A stretch of 64,000 nucleotides of DNA from Dysgonomonas sp. ZJ279 (GCF_011039205.1 NZ_JAAKEL010000001.1:248001-312000); one strand, 5' to 3'; shown: positions 44,440-54,605, counted from the stretch's first letter. Numbers and translations: made by a program. The notes: generated from the letters alone by a model not told the origin.

Positions 44440-45060
44440 TTAAAAGTAATATGCAGCAGTTATAGACCAGATATTTCTATCTACCTTGTTGTATCGACTA
44501 AGATCTGTAGTAGAACTAGAATAGGTATCACCTAGTTTGTGACGGTAGATAAAACCTAATTCCAAATGATTTAATAGGCTAACTCCAGCTCCCCCACTTA
44601 ATCCGGTTTGGAAACCTTTAGCTTCATATTTTGCTCCGTCTAGTGTAAGGTCGCCACCACTTAGTTTAATGTTACCATATGCACCAGCAGTAAAATATAA
44701 GCCAGCAAGACCTAATATAGAGAATTTCTGTTTTATAAATGCAGGTACTTGCAAATAGTTAAAGCTAGATATGTCATTGTTTTGATTTTGCATAAGACTA
44801 TTTGAGTCGTAGTTGTGACGACCGAATAGTGCTCCTGTTTCTAGACCAAGGCCTATAATAGGTACTGTTAAGTCAAGAGATGCTCCTAATTGATAGCCAA
44901 CACGATTACTCACTTTAAGAGCATCAGAGTTAAAGCTAGGATTTATAACATCAATGCCTCCTCTAAAGCCATAGCGAACTATTTGGGCTGAGGCTGTTTG
45001 TATGCTTAGTACAGCTAGGCTGAATGTTAAAGCAAGAATAATTTTCTTTGTCATTTTCAT
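44440..45060 (-). CDS. Small outer-membrane beta-barrel protein (PorT-like)
   Basis: A 206-residue protein with a signal peptide (KKIILALTFSLAVLSIQTASAQ) and the pattern of the outer-membrane beta-barrel 2 group: repeated Gly/aromatic strands such as YGFRGGIDVINPSF and YQLGASLDLTVPIIGLGLETGALF. The C-terminus (WSITAAYYF) ends in Phe. Function cannot be named. Monocistronic, between priA and tRNA-Arg. Confidence 0.85.
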   Translation of the reverse strand: MKMTKKIILALTFSLAVLSIQTASAQIVRYGFRGGIDVINPSFNSDALKVSNRVGYQLGASLDLTVPIIGLGLETGALFGRHNYDSNSLMQNQNNDISSFNYLQVPAFIKQKFSILGLAGLYFTAGAYGNIKLSGGDLTLDGAKYEAKGFQTGLSGGAGVSLLNHLELGFIYRHKLGDTYSSSTTDLSRYNKVDRNIWSITAAYYF

Positions 45061-45173
45061 TTTTAGTTTTTGTTTGTTCTACATCGAATACTATAGCAGT
45101 TAAACAAATGTGGTTTTCTTTTGTTCGGTTCCTGTTAAATTATGTTCACAGTCATTGCGTTAGTGAGTAAAAG

Positions 45174-45245
45174 TAGCACAGCCGGGAATCGAACCCGAAT
45201 CTAAAGTTTAGGAAACTTCTATTCTATCCATTGAACTACTGCGCC
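45174..45245 (-). tRNA. tRNA-Arg (anticodon CCT)
   Basis: A 72-nt gene that folds as a cloverleaf: acceptor GGCGCAG with CTGTGCT, D-arm GTTCAATGGATAGAAT, anticodon stem GAAGT with ACTTT around TTCCTAA, and T-arm TCGGG-TTCGATT-CCCGG. The anticodon CCT (bases 45210-45212 on the plus strand, agg) reads AGG codons. CCA is not encoded. The T-loop and D-loop consensus bases are present. Confidence 0.93.
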
Positions 45246-45405
45246 AGATATTTCACTTTGGTCAGAGTGAAAAATTCAACTGCAAAAGTAAAAGAATTTC
45301 GGACAATAGTCAAATAGAATTCAATTTTAATCAAATTGTGTTAAAAGAAATCTCTCTTTTGCTCAATTAGCAGTTCTGATAATGGCATGTTGTAGCAAAA
45401 ACAGT

Positions 45406-45413
45406 TATCTTTG
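45406..45413 (+). promoter_or_regulatory. Putative -7 box for the DUF3109-Nudix-TPR unit
   Basis: TATCTTTG, 35 bp before the DUF3109 start codon. The -33 element is not clear. Confidence 0.5.
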
Positions 45414-45448
45414 CTAAGTAATTTTTTGATAACTGCAAACAATAAAAA

Positions 45449-46033
45449 ATGTTTCAAATAAACGATACGATAGTTGCAACAGATATAGTTGAAGAGAGCT
45501 TTTTGTGCGACTTGTCTGCCTGCAAAGGTGAGTGCTGTGTTGAGGGAGACTCCGGAGCTCCGCTAGAGGATGAGGAAGTGAAAATAATTGAAGACATATT
45601 GCCTCATGTATGGGATGATCTATCTCCCGTAGCTCAAGAACTAATAAAAAAAGAAGGTGTTGCTTACAAAGATAGTGACGGTGAGATGGTAACATCTATT
45701 GTCAATGGTAAAGACTGTGTTTTTACTTACTACGATGAGAAAGGTATCTGCAAATGTGCCATAGAAAAAGCTCATAAAGAAGGAAAGATTGATTTTTACA
45801 AACCAATTTCTTGCCATTTGTATCCCATACGTTTACAGCGTTATCGTGAATTTACTGCGGTAAATTATCACCGATGGAAAGTCTGCAAAGCAGCAGTAGC
45901 TTTGGGTAATAAAAACGGATTGAAAATTTATCAGTTTTTGAAAACTCCGCTTATTCGTCGTTTTGGCGAGGGGTGGTACAACGAACTGGAATTGATAGCC
46001 GAAGAATATGCTAAGAGCAAAGAAAATCAGTAA
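45449..46033 (+). CDS. DUF3109 family cysteine-rich protein
   Basis: A 194-residue protein with conserved cysteines in three groups: CDLSACKGECCVEGDSGAP (near 18-36), CKCAIEKAHKEG (near 106-117) and SCHLYPIRLQRY (near 126-137). Such Cys patterns are typical of metal or iron-sulfur binding, like the YkgJ/DUF3109 type. The reaction is unknown. It begins 35 bp after a TATCTTTG box and is followed 14 bp later by the Nudix gene. Confidence 0.88.
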   Translation: MFQINDTIVATDIVEESFLCDLSACKGECCVEGDSGAPLEDEEVKIIEDILPHVWDDLSPVAQELIKKEGVAYKDSDGEMVTSIVNGKDCVFTYYDEKGICKCAIEKAHKEGKIDFYKPISCHLYPIRLQRYREFTAVNYHRWKVCKAAVALGNKNGLKIYQFLKTPLIRRFGEGWYNELELIAEEYAKSKENQ

Positions 46034-46047
46034 TTCGCTATAATCTA

Positions 46048-46581
46048 ATGAAAAATACCCTACACCCATTATCTCAGTTTCGCTTTTGCCCCAAATGTGG
46101 CTCCCACCACTTTGTTGAGAATAATTTCAAATCGAAAAAGTGTGAAGATTGTGGTTTTGTGTATTATTTCAATTCCTGTTCATCTACAATAGCCCTCATC
46201 ATAAATGATAAAGACGAGTTGCTAGTAGCTACTCGTGCTCATGAGCCGGCTATGGGTACACTCGATTTGCCTGGTGGTTTTGTAGATATGTACGAAACCG
46301 GAGAAGAGGCTGTTACCAGAGAGGTAAAGGAAGAAACTAATCTGAATATTTTAGACCTACGTTATTGGTTCTCTATTCCAAATACTTATGTTTATTCCGG
46401 ATTTGAAGTTCACACTTTAGATCTTGTTTATTTGTGCAAAGTTTCGGATAAAGAACAATTAAAAGCGGATGACGACGTTGAAAAATTAGAGTTTATCAAA
46501 ATATCGGAACTCGATCCTGAGCGGTTTGGGTTACACTCGGTAAAAGAAGTAATTAAGAAAATAAAAAATACTACTATATGA
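46048..46581 (+). CDS. Nudix hydrolase with zinc ribbon
   Basis: A 177-residue protein. The N-terminus has a zinc ribbon (CPKCGSHHFV to CEDCGF, near 13-36), and the Nudix box is GGFVDMYETGEEAVTREVKEE (near 75-95; the family pattern G-x5-E-x7-REV-x-EE is intact). The combination resembles NudC/NADH-pyrophosphatase-like or ADP-ribose pyrophosphatase-like enzymes that hydrolyse nucleoside diphosphate derivatives. Its stop overlaps the TPR gene's start by 4 bp (ATGA). Confidence 0.9.
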   Translation: MKNTLHPLSQFRFCPKCGSHHFVENNFKSKKCEDCGFVYYFNSCSSTIALIINDKDELLVATRAHEPAMGTLDLPGGFVDMYETGEEAVTREVKEETNLNILDLRYWFSIPNTYVYSGFEVHTLDLVYLCKVSDKEQLKADDDVEKLEFIKISELDPERFGLHSVKEVIKKIKNTTI

Positions 46582-49577
46582 AAAAAATACTCGTAGTACT
46601 GGGTATCGCTGCAAGTGTACAATTTGCACACGCACAGAAATCTGTGTATGCCGAATTGCCTAACAGGCTCTTTACGCAGGGCCAAGAAATGTTTATGAAC
46701 AACAACTATGTGGGGGCTATAAATGCTCTTGAAGAGTTCAAGAAACAGTCGAAAGATGCAAAACTTCAGCAAGAGGCCGATTACATTATTCTGAGTTCTA
46801 TGTTTTATCAGGGTAAAGCGGGAATCGGTAATATGTTGAAAGATTATCTGGAAAAATATACTGAAACCTATCACCGTAATCAGTTGGCTTTTTTTATCGG
46901 TTCGACTCACTTTAGTGAAAAAGACTGGCAGAAAGCTGTTTACTGGTTATCGCAATGCGATGTGGATTATCTCTCCATAAATGAGCAGGAAGATTATAGC
47001 TACAGAACTGCTTTTGCAAATTTACAGATTGGCAATACAGCTAAGGCAGTACAATTGTTTGAGGTACTATCGAGAAGAAGCAATAGATATGGTGAGCCTG
47101 CATCTTACTATCTGGCATATATCCATTTCCAAAATAAAGATTATGCACACGCTACTCCCATATTTCGTAAGTTGAAGAATAAGCCGGAATATAAGGAAAA
47201 TGCAACATTCTTTTTAATTCAAAGCGCATATATGGAAGGTAATCTTTCGGAAACCATAACTGAAGGATTAGATTACTTAGCTTCTTATCCAAATAGTAAA
47301 AATTCGACAGAAGTTTATCGTTTATTGGGTAATAGCTATTATCGCACAGGAAATACGAGTAGCGCTATAAGTTATTATGAAAGATATTTTCAGGCAGAAT
47401 CGAATCCGATTCGTGAAGATATGTACCAACTTGGAGATGCTTATTATAGTATAGGTAATTATACAGAGGCTGCACACGCTCTTAAGTTCGTAGCTTCGAG
47501 TATAGATCAGCTGGGGCAGGCAGGTAATATGTTGCTTGGTCAATCTTATCTAAAACTAAATGATACTCAAAATGCTTTGTTGGCTTTCGATGCAGCGGCA
47601 CGTAGTCAGTTTGATTCTACAATCAGCGAAGAAGCTCTGTATAATTATGTAATGCTGGTAAACAGAGAGTCTGTTTCTGCATTTGGGCAGTCGGTGACAG
47701 CTTTCCAACGCTTCCTGACTGAATATCCGAATTCGAAACATGCAGATGAGGTGAACAGTGCATTAGCTACAACCTTACTGTCTGTGAAGAATTATAAAAT
47801 GGCGCTCGATGTGATAGATAAGATAAAATCGCCCGGTAAACCGGTATTGGATGCCAAGCAGGTAATACTTTATCAATTAGGTGTTCAGGAGTTTATTGAC
47901 GGGGACTATGTTTCTGCAACAAAAGACTTCAATGCAACCATCAATATGGGTACTTACAATACGGATGCTAAAAATGAAGCTTATTTCTGGAGAGGTGAGA
48001 CGGCTTACCGTCAATCGAATTATCAATCGGCAGCCAAAGATTATAGTACATATATCGGGCAGGTAAGTTCTTCACAAAAGAATTATCCGTTGGCACTATA
48101 TAACTTGGGTTATACCAACTTCCAGACAAAAAACTACAGTGCTGCACTGACAAACTTTAAGAAATATGTATCTGTCGAGAAAGATCGCTCATCGTCTAAT
48201 TATCATGATGCACTTAACCGAATAGGTGATTGTTATTTGTACAGCCGTAATTTCTCCGAAGCGGAAAACTATTATGCACAAGCCGTAAATGCTAACCCTG
48301 CGAATGCAGATTATTCGGAATTCCAAAAGGCTTTCGTTTTAGGACTGCAACGCAATTATAGTGGTAAGATTACTGCTTTGAATAGCATGATGTCTAAATA
48401 TCCAAATTCTCAATATTACGATGATGCTTTATTTGAAAAGAGCAGGGCATTAGTTATGTTGAATAAAGAGCCGGAAGCAATATCGGTACTGGAAAAGCTA
48501 TTGAGTGAACACCCTAAAACAAATCTAGCTCAAAAGGCAGGTGTGCAATTGGGACAATTATATTTCAATACAAATAATCCTCAAAAATCTATTGCAGCTT
48601 ACAAGCAAGTGGTATCCAACTATCCGAATACAGATGAAGCACGTATTGCAATTCAAAGTATGGAAGGGGTATATAAAGATATTAACGATATCGGTTCATA
48701 TGCTTCGTACGTAAATTCGTTGGGTAAAGGAAATATTCTATCTGCAAGCCGTCAGGATTCATTAACTTATCTGGCTGCCGAGAATGTATTTATGAAAGGT
48801 CGTAAAGATGAAGCAAAATCTGCGTTAAATAAATATTTACAAGCTTATCCTAAAGGAGTTTTTGCTAGCGATGCCAGTTTCCATTTAGGAACTATGGCGT
48901 TCGATACTAAAGATTTTACGACAGCGCTCGATAATTTTAAGAATGTAATAAGTTCTAATAATCCGAAATATCTGGACGATGCACTTATTTATGCTTCGGG
49001 TATAGAATTCGATAACAAAAATTATGCAGCTGCGTATGCTACATACGAACATCTTAACCAATCGGCTTCAAGTGCTGAGAATAGAGATGTGGCACAACTC
49101 GGTATGTTACGCTGTGCATATCTGATGAAGAAAGATAATGATGTTGTTACCGCAGCAAGCAAGATTTTAGCTAGTACTAAGGTTTCAGCTGATGTTGCTA
49201 ACGAGGCTCGCTTTTATAGAGGACAATCGCTGAGAAATCTGGGTAAGGTAGATGAGGCTATTGTAGACCTGCAATTTGTAGCTAAAAACACCAGAACAGT
49301 ATTCGGTGCAGAATCTCAGTTCTTATTGGCAGAGGCATATTATAAAGCCAAATCGTACGATAGGGCAGAAGCGCAAGTGGTTTCATTTATGAAAGAAGGT
49401 ACTACTCACGAATACTGGATGGCACGAGCTGTGATCGTTCTGGCAGATGTATACGTTGCTAGAGGAGATAAATTCCAGGCACGTCAGTATCTTGAAAGCT
49501 TGCAGGCGAATTATAAAGGTTCGGAGCAGGATATTACCGATATGATAGCAGGACGTTTATCTAAATTGAATAATTAA
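46578..49577 (+). CDS. Large periplasmic tetratricopeptide-repeat protein
   Basis: A 999-residue protein with a signal peptide (KKILVVLGIAASVQFAHAQ) and many TPR-like helix pairs across its length. Examples of the pattern are ALEEFKKQSKDAKLQQEADY, AVYWLSQCDVDY, ALYNLGYTNFQTKNYSAALTNF and AIAAYKQVVSNYPNTDEARI-type units. Such proteins assemble protein complexes; similar ones in Bacteroidota resemble YbgF/BamD-type envelope factors. It is translationally coupled to the Nudix gene and is followed 14 bp later (or 50 bp, using the preferred start) by an outer-membrane barrel, so an envelope-assembly or transport function is inferred from the pair. Confidence 0.88.
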   Translation: MKKILVVLGIAASVQFAHAQKSVYAELPNRLFTQGQEMFMNNNYVGAINALEEFKKQSKDAKLQQEADYIILSSMFYQGKAGIGNMLKDYLEKYTETYHRNQLAFFIGSTHFSEKDWQKAVYWLSQCDVDYLSINEQEDYSYRTAFANLQIGNTAKAVQLFEVLSRRSNRYGEPASYYLAYIHFQNKDYAHATPIFRKLKNKPEYKENATFFLIQSAYMEGNLSETITEGLDYLASYPNSKNSTEVYRLLGNSYYRTGNTSSAISYYERYFQAESNPIREDMYQLGDAYYSIGNYTEAAHALKFVASSIDQLGQAGNMLLGQSYLKLNDTQNALLAFDAAARSQFDSTISEEALYNYVMLVNRESVSAFGQSVTAFQRFLTEYPNSKHADEVNSALATTLLSVKNYKMALDVIDKIKSPGKPVLDAKQVILYQLGVQEFIDGDYVSATKDFNATINMGTYNTDAKNEAYFWRGETAYRQSNYQSAAKDYSTYIGQVSSSQKNYPLALYNLGYTNFQTKNYSAALTNFKKYVSVEKDRSSSNYHDALNRIGDCYLYSRNFSEAENYYAQAVNANPANADYSEFQKAFVLGLQRNYSGKITALNSMMSKYPNSQYYDDALFEKSRALVMLNKEPEAISVLEKLLSEHPKTNLAQKAGVQLGQLYFNTNNPQKSIAAYKQVVSNYPNTDEARIAIQSMEGVYKDINDIGSYASYVNSLGKGNILSASRQDSLTYLAAENVFMKGRKDEAKSALNKYLQAYPKGVFASDASFHLGTMAFDTKDFTTALDNFKNVISSNNPKYLDDALIYASGIEFDNKNYAAAYATYEHLNQSASSAENRDVAQLGMLRCAYLMKKDNDVVTAASKILASTKVSADVANEARFYRGQSLRNLGKVDEAIVDLQFVAKNTRTVFGAESQFLLAEAYYKAKSYDRAEAQVVSFMKEGTTHEYWMARAVIVLADVYVARGDKFQARQYLESLQANYKGSEQDITDMIAGRLSKLNN

Positions 49578-49627
49578 TAATTCTGTTACAGATGGAATCA
49601 ATAAGAACGAATTCAAAAAAGAGTAAA

Positions 49628-51415
49628 ATGAAAAATATACATAAATCCATTTTAGTAGCAGCGTTAGGTTTAATAAGCCTTACTACCGCAGCACAGAAAG
49701 ATACAACACTCACCCGTCAGGTAATGCTCGAACGTGAATACACTCCGACATTGCAGGATGCGTCTAAAATAAATTCGCTCCCTTCTATTTACGAGCCAAC
49801 AATAGCTAAGAGGGATGCCCGCTTTGTAAGTCAGCCGCCACAAATATCTTTAGCTAACAATCTGTTGGGCAGTGTAGCTTCGGGTGATATCAAAACAGAT
49901 ATAGAGTATAGCAAAAAGCGTGGCTATCTGATATTCGGGGGAGGTACTAATGCCAATTTAGATGGAGCTTTCGGATATAGATTAGTAAACTCCGGCAATG
50001 ATAGATTAGATATATCGGCAACTCATAATTCGATGAATGGTGACGTTAAGTTCGCCGATCAGGGATATGTATTCGATGAGGTAAAAGCAAAATATGCCGA
50101 TACCAAAGTAAAATTGAAATATGAGCATGCTTTCGAACCGTCTGTTTTATCGTTCTATGGTTCTTATTTCAATACAGCTTATAATTATTATGGTAACAGT
50201 TTCTGGTCTCTGTCAGCAGCTGAAACTTTCCCTTACGATATAAAATCGAAACAGAATGTCGATGTTGTAAGTTTTGGCGCAGGATTGAAATCGACCGATA
50301 CGAATGGCGGCTTGTTGAAATATAAAGGGAATGTAAGCTACGACTATTTCAAAAGTAAATACGGACTTCAAAAATCAGATAAAGCTCCCGGTGGAGGAAT
50401 TATAAATTTGGATGCTGATATTTATACAGAGTTCGGCTCTGATAAGGTTGTAGGGGTGAAAGGGTTAATAATGAATCAATCGTTCAATAGCCCTACTGAG
50501 CATCTGAAAGATGCCTATCATTCGTTTACGAATGTCACAGGAACTCCTTATATCCGTTTCGAAGGTGTATCATGGACTGCTGAACTGGGTCTGAATGCCA
50601 GTGCATTGTTCGACTCTGATAATGCAATATTTTTGAGCCCGAATATTATCGCTAATGTTCATGTTGACGAAACAAGTACACTTTATGGTGAGATTACAGG
50701 AGGTGTGAATAATAATACATTCTTAGACATTCTTCAAGAAAACAGATATACATCGCCGATGGCTCGTGTAGAGTATTCCAAAACTGTTTATGATGCTAAA
50801 ATAGGATTTAAATCGGGAGTTGTTCCCGGTTTTGAATTCGATATATTTGGTGGTTATAAACATACAAAGAAAGACCATCTGTTTATTGCACGTCCAATGT
50901 TTGAATGGGGAAATATGAGTGTACCTGTTTATGCGAATATATCGACTGGTCATATTGGTGGTTTGCTTAAGACAAATCTGATTCCTTATACAACTTTGTC
51001 TGCAAAGGCTATTGCTTATTTCTACAATGTGAAATATACGAAACCTTTTGTTTATGACAGGGAAAATCCGATAATGGATACTTATCCTACCGAGCAAAAA
51101 GCATGGGGGCTTCCTACTTTTACCGCTGAACTGAATGCTGATGTGAAACCAATGGATCAATTAACGATGTCAGCAACTTTTCTGTTTGCCGGAGGACGAA
51201 AAGCGTATTTAGAAGATATTACTCCTACTAATAGAGTGTCATCTGTAAGCATGAATGATATCACAGAACTGAATCTTAGAGGAGAGTACCAGATTAACGA
51301 TTGGGTATCTGTCAATGCCAGACTGAACAATATACTATATGGGAAATATGAATTGGTGAAAGGTTATACTTTGCAAGGATTTAATATCTTGGGTGGAGTA
51401 AGCTTGAAATTCTAA
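49628..51415 (+). CDS. Outer-membrane beta-barrel protein (TonB-receptor-like, no plug seen)
   Basis: A 595-residue protein. I choose the ATG at 49628, because it opens a normal signal peptide (KNIHKSILVAALGLISLTTAAQ); the ATG at 49592 would add 12 polar residues. After a short mature N-terminus (TLTRQVMLEREYTPTLQDASKI) it has long alternating beta-strand sequence to the end (ILGGVSLKF, C-terminal Phe). There is no recognisable plug domain, so it is a receptor-like or porin-like barrel. It follows the TPR gene and ends at a bidirectional terminator. Function unknown. Confidence 0.85.
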   Translation: MKNIHKSILVAALGLISLTTAAQKDTTLTRQVMLEREYTPTLQDASKINSLPSIYEPTIAKRDARFVSQPPQISLANNLLGSVASGDIKTDIEYSKKRGYLIFGGGTNANLDGAFGYRLVNSGNDRLDISATHNSMNGDVKFADQGYVFDEVKAKYADTKVKLKYEHAFEPSVLSFYGSYFNTAYNYYGNSFWSLSAAETFPYDIKSKQNVDVVSFGAGLKSTDTNGGLLKYKGNVSYDYFKSKYGLQKSDKAPGGGIINLDADIYTEFGSDKVVGVKGLIMNQSFNSPTEHLKDAYHSFTNVTGTPYIRFEGVSWTAELGLNASALFDSDNAIFLSPNIIANVHVDETSTLYGEITGGVNNNTFLDILQENRYTSPMARVEYSKTVYDAKIGFKSGVVPGFEFDIFGGYKHTKKDHLFIARPMFEWGNMSVPVYANISTGHIGGLLKTNLIPYTTLSAKAIAYFYNVKYTKPFVYDRENPIMDTYPTEQKAWGLPTFTAELNADVKPMDQLTMSATFLFAGGRKAYLEDITPTNRVSSVSMNDITELNLRGEYQINDWVSVNARLNNILYGKYELVKGYTLQGFNILGGVSLKF

Positions 51416-51429
51416 GTTACCTATCAGAT

Positions 51430-51474
51430 AAAATAAAAGCACCTGTAATTTCATATTACAGGTGCTTTTATTTT
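51430..51474. terminator. Bidirectional terminator
   Basis: A perfect 20-bp inverted repeat (51430-51449, 51455-51474) with a 5-nt loop. Both ends consist of A/T tracts, so it can act on the barrel gene (plus strand) and the MFS gene (minus strand), which converge here. Confidence 0.9.
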
Positions 51475-51481
51475 ATGACTA

Positions 51482-52657
51482 CTATCTTAATCTCTTCTTT
51501 TCAAAAACAATTCTTGCCCAGAACCAGTATACAAATATGCTTACTACACAGAGAGCAGAACATATCAAAAATAAGAATTCAAATGTTTTGATTCCTGTTA
51601 TATATCCGCCAATGAGCATGCCTAATGCCAGACCTAAATCGAATCCCAGCAGGTAGGTAGAGTTGGCTGTACCGCGTTGGTTATTTGGGGCGAGATTGAT
51701 ATAGAGCGTTTGCAAGGCGGGTGCCATCATACCGAATCCAATACCGATAAATAATCCGGAGGCACAGAATGCATAAATATTATGGACAGTTGCGAAGGCG
51801 AAAAATGAGAGTGCAACAATGACCATTGCCGATACATTTACGATATGTATTTTACCTCTGTCGACTAATTTCCCCGAAAAGACACGTGAAGCAATAATAC
51901 CTCCAGCCCAGAAAATAAAGAATATACCGGCATTCGATATATTTACTTGTTTGGCATACTGGGCAACGAAAGGCCCGATTGTACCCCATGCAAAACATGG
52001 AAGTAATTGATTTAAGAATATAGGCCAGCCCTTGAATAGGAAGAAGCGGTCTAACGAGAGCTTTTCCCGTTCCACTTTAGGTCTTACAGGTGCTTTTATT
52101 AATGAAACGGCTACGATTCCGAGCATTCCCATACCTACAGCTCCCCACAATAGTATTTGGAAACTGTAGTGATTGTAGATATGCAGAGCGACAAATGGTG
52201 CGATAGCCATTGCGACATTCATAAATGTACCATAATAACCAATCCCTTCGGCTCGTCTTTCGGATGGAACTACGTCAATCGCCAGTGTACTGGATGATAC
52301 GGTGGATAATCCCCATGTGATTCCATGTATGAATCGAACGAGGATAAATAATAATACGGTGGTAGCAAAGAAGTATCCGAAAAAGATAAGCACATAGCAT
52401 GTGAATGCAAGGAGCAGTACTTTTTTTCGGGGGAAGATGTCGACCATATATCCCGAAAATGGGCGGACAATGAGCAATGCAATAGCATACGAAGCTAGTA
52501 CGATACCGGTTTTAGATTGAGCAACACCCATTTGCTCTGTAATATATAAGGGGATGGCAGGCATTAACAGGTTAAATGAACATGCCATCAGAAAGTTAGC
52601 TATACATACATTCAGGTAGCTTAACGACCAGAGTTTGGGTTTAGATAATACTTCCAT
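51482..52657 (-). CDS. MFS transporter
   Basis: A 391-residue protein with about 12 membrane segments. The start SKPKLWSLSYLNVCIANFLMACSFNLLMPAIPLYITEQMG and the loop signature VRPFSGYMVDIFPRKKVL (near 59-76) fit drug/metabolite MFS exporters of the YfcJ/YhhS type. The C-terminal half repeats the pattern after a charged loop (KAPVRPKVEREKL). Substrate unknown. It follows the ABC-F gene by 36 bp on the same strand. Confidence 0.88.
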   Translation of the reverse strand: MEVLSKPKLWSLSYLNVCIANFLMACSFNLLMPAIPLYITEQMGVAQSKTGIVLASYAIALLIVRPFSGYMVDIFPRKKVLLLAFTCYVLIFFGYFFATTVLLFILVRFIHGITWGLSTVSSSTLAIDVVPSERRAEGIGYYGTFMNVAMAIAPFVALHIYNHYSFQILLWGAVGMGMLGIVAVSLIKAPVRPKVEREKLSLDRFFLFKGWPIFLNQLLPCFAWGTIGPFVAQYAKQVNISNAGIFFIFWAGGIIASRVFSGKLVDRGKIHIVNVSAMVIVALSFFAFATVHNIYAFCASGLFIGIGFGMMAPALQTLYINLAPNNQRGTANSTYLLGFDLGLALGMLIGGYITGIKTFEFLFLICSALCVVSIFVYWFWARIVFEKKRLR

Positions 52658-52693
52658 TTTTTGATTGCTTATTGAAAAGAAAACACTTCTTAT

Positions 52694-54574
52694 TTATATA
52701 TGTTCACTGAGTTCTATCCAACGCATTGTTTTTTCGTCAATTTCATTAATAAGTTCACTGATACGGCTCGATTTAGCTAGGAGTTCCTCGTTCGAGAGTG
52801 AACCAGTGGATAGTTCATTTTCTATTTTAGCTTTCTCCTCTTCAAGTTTGGGTATCAGAGCATCGAGTTGTTCAAATTCACGTTTTTCGTTGAATGTGAG
52901 TTTCTTTTTTTCTTCTTTCTTTGGGGCTTCAGCCTGTGGTTTTATTTCTTTAGGTGCGACAGATGCAGATACTTTTTCTTTTTCTATTAGTTCGCTGACT
53001 TCTTTCCATTCGCGGTAATCAGTATAGTTTCCCGGAAAATCTTTAATAGCAGCATTTCCGCTGAAAGCCAGTAAATGATCTACAACCTTATCCATGAAAT
53101 AACGGTCATGAGATACAACAATAACACAGCCTTTGAATGTTTGCAGATATTCTTCCAGAATATTCAGAGTCATTATATCCAGATCGTTTGTCGGCTCATC
53201 GAGTACAAGGAAGTTCGGATTCTTAATAAGAACAGTACAAAGATATAAGCGTCTTTTTTCGCCTCCCGATAACTTGTAAACGAAACTGTGTTGTTTCTCA
53301 GGTGCGAATAGGAAGTGTTGTAAGAATTGCGATGCAGTCAATTTATTTCCATTACCCAAGTCAATAACTTCGGCAATGTCCTGAATAACATCGATAACTT
53401 TCATTTGCTCGTCAAACTTCAATCCATCCTGACTATAATAGCCAAATTTGACTGTTTCGCCAATATCGAATAATCCTTTGTCGGGAGCAACTTCACCCAT
53501 CAGCATTTTGATGAAAGTCGATTTACCTGTTCCGTTGTTTCCAACGATGCCTAATTTCTCATAGCGTGAGAATACATAGTTGAAATCTTCGAGGATTTTG
53601 ATATCACCGAACGCTTTATATACGTGCTGTGCTTCGAATATTTTGTTTCCTATATAAGAGCCTTTCATTTCGAGTTTCACATTACCCGCATCACGTGTTT
53701 GTTGTGCTTTCTTTTCCAAATTGTAGAAAGCCTCTATACGTGATTTTGCTTTTGTTGCACGAGCTTGCGGCTGACGGCGCATCCATTCCAATTCTTTGCG
53801 TAAAAGGTTATTCGCTTTGTCTAATACTACATTTTGTGTGCTGACACGTTCGTCCCTCTTTTCCAAAAAGTAGGAGTAGTTACCTTTGTATTGATAGATC
53901 TGTTTTTGATCTATTTCGATAATCTCAGAACATACACGATCTAGAAAATAACGGTCATGCGTTACCATTAGCAGGCTAAGGCGTGAGCGTTGCAAATATC
54001 CTTCGAGCCATTCCACCATATCCAGATCGAGGTGATTGGTCGGCTCATCCAGAATGATAAGATCGGGTTCGGTAATAAGTACATTAGCGAGTGCAACACG
54101 TTTAAGTTGTCCTCCTGATAATTCCGATATTTTCTGATCGAAATCTGTAATTTTCAGCTGGGCTAATATTTGTTTCGCTCTGTGTTCATAATCCCATGCT
54201 TGAAGCATATCCATGCGTTGAAGTATATCGTCAAGAGTAGAATGTTCTGTCGAATTAATAACCCGCTCGTATTCAGCAATAAGATCGGTTACTTCGTTGC
54301 CCGATAAGAAGCAGGCTTGTAAAACTGTAATATCTTCGGGGTAACCGGGATCTTGCTCGAGGTAAGCTACACGTAAATCGCGACGAAAGCTTATAGTACC
54401 TTTGTCGTACGACTCTTTTCCTGTAAGAATATTTAGTAGAGTTGTTTTACCTGAACCGTTTTTTGCAATTAGTCCGATGCGTTGTCCTTCGGCTATACCA
54501 AAAGAAATATTTTCGAATAGAATCAGATCACCAAAGCTCTTTGTTAATCCTTCAACTTGTAAATAGGATGCCAT
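52694..54574 (-). CDS. ABC-F family ATPase (Uup-like)
   Basis: A 626-residue cytoplasmic protein with two ABC domains and no membrane segments. Walker A motifs are LIAKNGSGKTTLLNIL (near 34-49) and VGNNGTGKSTFIKML (near 346-360); signatures are LSGGQLKRVALANVL and LSGGEKRRLYLCTVL. Between the domains is the ABC-F linker (RRQPQARATKAKSRI). The C-terminal ~100 residues are a lysine/glutamate-rich coiled coil, as in Uup. ABC-F proteins act on the ribosome, and Uup members also affect DNA metabolism. A TACCTTTG box is at 54598-54605 on the minus strand. Confidence 0.94.
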   Translation of the reverse strand: MASYLQVEGLTKSFGDLILFENISFGIAEGQRIGLIAKNGSGKTTLLNILTGKESYDKGTISFRRDLRVAYLEQDPGYPEDITVLQACFLSGNEVTDLIAEYERVINSTEHSTLDDILQRMDMLQAWDYEHRAKQILAQLKITDFDQKISELSGGQLKRVALANVLITEPDLIILDEPTNHLDLDMVEWLEGYLQRSRLSLLMVTHDRYFLDRVCSEIIEIDQKQIYQYKGNYSYFLEKRDERVSTQNVVLDKANNLLRKELEWMRRQPQARATKAKSRIEAFYNLEKKAQQTRDAGNVKLEMKGSYIGNKIFEAQHVYKAFGDIKILEDFNYVFSRYEKLGIVGNNGTGKSTFIKMLMGEVAPDKGLFDIGETVKFGYYSQDGLKFDEQMKVIDVIQDIAEVIDLGNGNKLTASQFLQHFLFAPEKQHSFVYKLSGGEKRRLYLCTVLIKNPNFLVLDEPTNDLDIMTLNILEEYLQTFKGCVIVVSHDRYFMDKVVDHLLAFSGNAAIKDFPGNYTDYREWKEVSELIEKEKVSASVAPKEIKPQAEAPKKEEKKKLTFNEKREFEQLDALIPKLEEEKAKIENELSTGSLSNEELLAKSSRISELINEIDEKTMRWIELSEHI

Positions 54575-54597
54575 ATATAAGTACTGTATATTTTCTA

Positions 54598-54605
54598 CAA
54601 AGGTA
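54598..54605 (-). promoter_or_regulatory. Putative -7 box for the ABC-F gene
   Basis: TACCTTTG on the minus strand, 23 bp before the ABC-F start codon. Confidence 0.5.
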
